Below are positions 6,679-8,761 of a stretch of DNA of 8,761 bases, piece by piece. Position 1 is the first letter of the stretch. Every line of letters begins with the position of its first letter. Under the pieces are notes generated by a model that was given only the letters and a program-made list of their open reading frames with translations, did not search any database and had not been told where the DNA came from. This DNA comes from Bacteroidales bacterium (GTDB taxonomy: Bacteria; Bacteroidota; Bacteroidia; Bacteroidales; Bacteroidaceae), in NCBI GenBank assembly GCA_004558865.1, contig SFCY01000096.1:1-8761 (forward strand), written 5' to 3'. The position numbers were made by a program, and so were the translations under genes.

Positions 6679-8355
6679 TTAGGAGTCTTTTTTCGTGTTT
6701 TTGGATTGTTTGCGGGCTATGACCAGGTATTCCGAGGGCGTGAGTCCTGTGGTGCGTTTGAAGGCGCGGATGAATCCTCCGCGCGAGCTGAAGCCCACGC
6801 TCTGCGAGATGGCCTCGATGGTGAGGTTGCCGTATCGCTCAAAGTCGTTGATGCGGTTGCAGGCCTCCTTGATTCTGCTCTCGCTGAGCAGGATGCTGAA
6901 CGAGCGGTGGAACGTCTCGTTGATGACGCGCGAGAGCACCTTAGTGCTCATGTTGCAGCGCTGTGCCAGCTGGTCGATGCTGAAGTCGGTCTTGCTGATG
7001 GTCGATGCGTCGTTCATCACCTGCTCTATCTTGTATCTGATGGCCACCCGCTCCTCTTCCGACAGGTTGTCGCTGGGGTTTCGCGGCTTGTCGGCGGCGG
7101 GTTGGCTCTTGGGTTTCTGGCTCTGCTCCAACTTGCGGAGCATTTCCTGCTGCTCCTTCTCCCGTTTCAGGGTGGATATGTTGTGGCGGTAGAGTTCCAG
7201 ATTGCGCTGCTTGAGCTCCTGGTTCTTCCTGTAGACCCATACGAGCATCGCCACGATGATGCACATCCAGAGGATGGTAAAGGCCATGATGATGTTGCGG
7301 GAGAGCAGGTGTTGGCGTATGAGGTCCATCTCTGTTCCGGCGTTTTGCAGCCGTTCGGAGAGGAATGTTGTGCGCACCCCGGCCAGCTTTCCCTGATAGA
7401 GCATGGAGTCGCGCTGCTCAAAATAGTCGAGTTTGTAGAGTCTGGCCTTCAGTGAGTCGCCTCTCATCTTATAATATAAGGAGTAGAAGAGGCTCACGTC
7501 CTTCTTGATGTCGGGGTTGGTGTATCGCCGCGTGGTTTCCTCCAACATTCGGGTGTAGTGGAGCAGAGAGTCGGGATGGTTCTGGCTGCAGGCTATCTTG
7601 GCCAGTCCGTTGTAGGCCTGTGCCCTGAAGCGGCTGTTCTCCGCCGAGGGCTTGAAGCGGTCAAGCATCTCGTGGAACACGCCCGAAGCCTTGTCCCATT
7701 GCTGGTCGCGTATGGCCACCGTGAAGCGGTAGACATAGTGGGATAAGTCCATCAGGCGGCGGTCGTTGATGCGTGGCAGGATGTTGAAGCTGTCGATGAG
7801 CCCATTGTTGTATTGCATCAGCTCGGGCGAACTGTCCATGCAGCACACATTGTTGAAGGAGTTGTATGCCTCTTTCCATTCCTTCTTGCTCACCGCCTGC
7901 CGGAACGCCTGGTGGTAATACTCGAGTGCGCAGCGCCGGTTCTCCTCCGTGGGCAGACACTCCGAATAGAAGTTGGCAAGATGGGCGAAGTTGAGGAGCA
8001 GGGCCGTGGAGGGGTGGTCGCCGTAGTAGGCCCTGGCCTTGATGAGGCAGTCCAAGGCCTTGCCGTAGTCGTAGAAGTGGAAGATATAGATGGTGGCCAT
8101 GTCGTTGTAGGCATAGCCCGCCCTCTCGCGGTTCTTGGCCGAGCATCGGCTTGAGGAGGTGAGTTCTGCGATGGTGGCTTCGTCGCTGGCCATCTGCCTG
8201 TCTATGGCCGAGCAGTTGGTTCCCCTGTTCAGGCAGTTGGTGTGGACGAGGTGCGGATTGTCGTTGCGCGACGCCGCGTTGCTCTTGCCGCCAGTGGAGA
8301 AAGGCAGCAAGAGGATTAGGCTAAAAGGCAGAGCGAAAATAAGTTTCTTGTTCAC
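6679..8355 (-). CDS. Membrane-anchored TPR sensor / AraC-family transcriptional regulator
   Basis: 558 residues from GTG 8355-8353. The frame is open upstream to an ATG at 8520, with another ATG at 8436. The GTG start places a typical signal sequence (NKKLIFALPFSLILLLPF) right at the N-terminus and lies six bases after a TAAATTTG promoter box. Residues about 75-335 are alpha-helical with TPR-like pairs (GYAYNDMATIYIFHFYDYGK near 80-99), expected in the periplasm. A single membrane helix follows at about 355-375 (IIMAFTILWMCIIVAMLVWVY), then a coiled coil (about 376-415) and a C-terminal AraC-type double helix-turn-helix (about 458-545, ending with VGFSSRGGFIRAFKRTTGLTPSEY). This is the Bacteroidota one-component architecture that links an envelope signal to transcription. 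Cysteines are frequent in the sensor part. Neither ligand nor target genes can be inferred from neighbours. Confidence 0.88.
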   Translation of the reverse strand: MNKKLIFALPFSLILLLPFSTGGKSNAASRNDNPHLVHTNCLNRGTNCSAIDRQMASDEATIAELTSSSRCSAKNRERAGYAYNDMATIYIFHFYDYGKALDCLIKARAYYGDHPSTALLLNFAHLANFYSECLPTEENRRCALEYYHQAFRQAVSKKEWKEAYNSFNNVCCMDSSPELMQYNNGLIDSFNILPRINDRRLMDLSHYVYRFTVAIRDQQWDKASGVFHEMLDRFKPSAENSRFRAQAYNGLAKIACSQNHPDSLLHYTRMLEETTRRYTNPDIKKDVSLFYSLYYKMRGDSLKARLYKLDYFEQRDSMLYQGKLAGVRTTFLSERLQNAGTEMDLIRQHLLSRNIIMAFTILWMCIIVAMLVWVYRKNQELKQRNLELYRHNISTLKREKEQQEMLRKLEQSQKPKSQPAADKPRNPSDNLSEEERVAIRYKIEQVMNDASTISKTDFSIDQLAQRCNMSTKVLSRVINETFHRSFSILLSESRIKEACNRINDFERYGNLTIEAISQSVGFSSRGGFIRAFKRTTGLTPSEYLVIARKQSKNTKKDS

Positions 8356-8360
8356 GTTTG

Positions 8361-8368
8361 CAAATTTA
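8361..8368 (-). promoter_or_regulatory. -7 promoter element of the regulator gene
   Basis: On the minus strand TAAATTTG (8368-8361) matches TAnnTTTG exactly. A TTTG at 8384-8381 lies only 12 bases upstream, shorter than the usual 19-21, so the -33 match is uncertain. The predicted transcription start falls at or just before the GTG at 8355, implying a leaderless or nearly leaderless mRNA if that start is right. Confidence 0.5.
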
Positions 8369-8435
8369 TAAATAATTTCGCAAAAAAAGCGGTTTTTCAG
8401 TTTTTTATTTTCCAGTGGCTGTTCGCGACTGTCCA

Positions 8436-8469
8436 TCGGATGTCGGCTTTCATCCGACCTATATTTTTT
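8436..8469 (+). terminator. Hairpin with T run, possible plus-strand terminator
   Basis: TCGGATG (8436-8442) pairs with CATCCGA (8451-8457) around an 8-base loop. Eight bases after the stem comes a run of six T at 8464-8469. It resembles a weak intrinsic terminator on the plus strand, although no plus-strand gene precedes it. On the minus strand the same hairpin covers the alternative ATG at 8436 of the regulator, and could lie in its leader if transcription began further upstream. Confidence 0.3.
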
Positions 8470-8536
8470 CAATGAATTACGGCGTACTGCCCGAACGTGC
8501 ATTCGGTAGATTCGTTTCATTCGCTGAGAACATATC

Positions 8537-8580
8537 GGTTCAATGGATATTTTCCGTGGATTGGATATGTTGTTTCATTT
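8537..8580. repeat. Right arm of 44-bp perfect inverted repeat
   Basis: This is the exact reverse complement of 1-44. It lies about 180 bases upstream of the regulator start and 37 bases before the structured element at 8618-8756. The conserved arm and the structured element are probably parts of one repeat unit. Only the inner end of the other copy is inside the window. Confidence 0.85.
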
Positions 8581-8617
8581 CGTATTGTCCTGACTTCGCC
8601 AATGAGTAAATGGTAAT

Positions 8618-8756
8618 GGAAAATCATGGACAGGCTTGCCACCAAAGGTGTGGGTCTGAAGCGATGGGGTAGCCGTCGAGCTTGCTCGTAAGGCCACCCC
8701 ATCGCTTCAGACCCATAGCTCCGGTAGGAGCGTAAGCCTGGACATGACCATTTTCC
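8618..8756. repeat. Structured palindromic intergenic element with four-way junction
   Basis: The segment folds almost completely. The outer stem pairs GGAAAAT (8618-8624) with 8750-8756, CATG (8625-8628) with CATG (8743-8746), and 8631-8639 with 8732-8740 (one G-T). Two facing GA dinucleotides form an internal loop and ACC (8747-8749) is bulged. Inside are three arms: ACC-AAA-GGT (8641-8649); a perfect 20-bp stem (8651-8670 with 8696-8715) capped by a smaller CGAG/CTCG hairpin; and GCTCC-GGTA-GGAGC (8718-8731). No transposase frame is present. The GCTCC...GGAGC hairpin resembles intergenic repeats I recall from Bacteroidota genomes, which suggests a non-autonomous mobile repeat or structured RNA. 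Its identity is unknown. The 61-codon minus-strand frame across it (8517-8702) is not credible as a gene. Confidence 0.65.
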
Positions 8757-8761
8757 TTCCC

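Noticed and set aside
6501..6722. 73-codon plus-strand frame running into the 3' end of the regulator gene.
   Set aside because: Phe/Ile/Val-rich from AT-rich sequence, no promoter box, no recognisable domain, and it overlaps a real gene on the other strand.
8517..8702. 61-codon minus-strand frame across the right-hand repeat.
   Set aside because: Its sequence is dictated by the palindromic element and the 44-bp repeat. No domain or promoter was seen.
8618..8756. Considered an integron attC site, a tRNA-like gene or a CRISPR repeat.
   Set aside because: No attC core sites (RYYYAAC/GTTRRRY) in the expected places, no tRNA anticodon or T-arm consensus, and no repeated spacer-repeat pattern.

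Overview
The window looks like chromosomal DNA of a Bacteroidota member, most likely a Bacteroidales/Prevotella-type organism. Genes start without clear Shine-Dalgarno sites. At least four starts are preceded by the Bacteroidota -7 promoter motif TAnnTTTG. The gene types also fit: a cation:proton antiporter with a Usp-like tail, an S1-domain CvfB-like protein, and a membrane-anchored TPR/AraC regulator. The genus is an inference from style, not from a marker gene.

Layout, left to right. Positions 1-44 are one arm of a perfect inverted repeat whose partner is 8537-8580. An AT-rich lipoprotein gene (from 160) has its own promoter but is broken by two apparent frameshifts, at a run of seven G and a run of four A. 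A GC-rich, all-plus block follows: CPA2-type antiporter (933-3092), LolD-like ABC ATPase (3188-3856), CvfB-like S1 RNA-binding protein (3942-4811) and aspartate-semialdehyde dehydrogenase asd (4890-5903). asd has its own promoter, and the block closes with a strong intrinsic terminator (5937-5976).

About 700 bases (5977-6678) hold no convincing gene. They contain a GC-rich island with a 15-bp direct repeat, a hairpin related in sequence to the asd terminator but pointing the other way, and two TGTnACA dyads. On the minus strand, 8355-6679 encodes a membrane-spanning regulator with a periplasmic TPR-like sensor and a cytoplasmic AraC-type DNA-binding domain. Its neighbouring promoter places the start at a GTG, almost without leader.

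The right end (8537-8761) is the most unusual part. Beyond the second 44-bp arm lies a segment of about 140 bases that folds as an imperfect palindrome with a four-way junction and a perfect 20-bp arm. It probably belongs to a repeated, possibly mobile, intergenic element with inverted copies on both sides of the window. The core genes are housekeeping (ion homeostasis, lipoprotein or export ATPase, RNA binding, Lys/Thr/Met/DAP biosynthesis) and do not form one dedicated pathway. No CRISPR array, tRNA, rRNA or recognisable transposase gene was seen.
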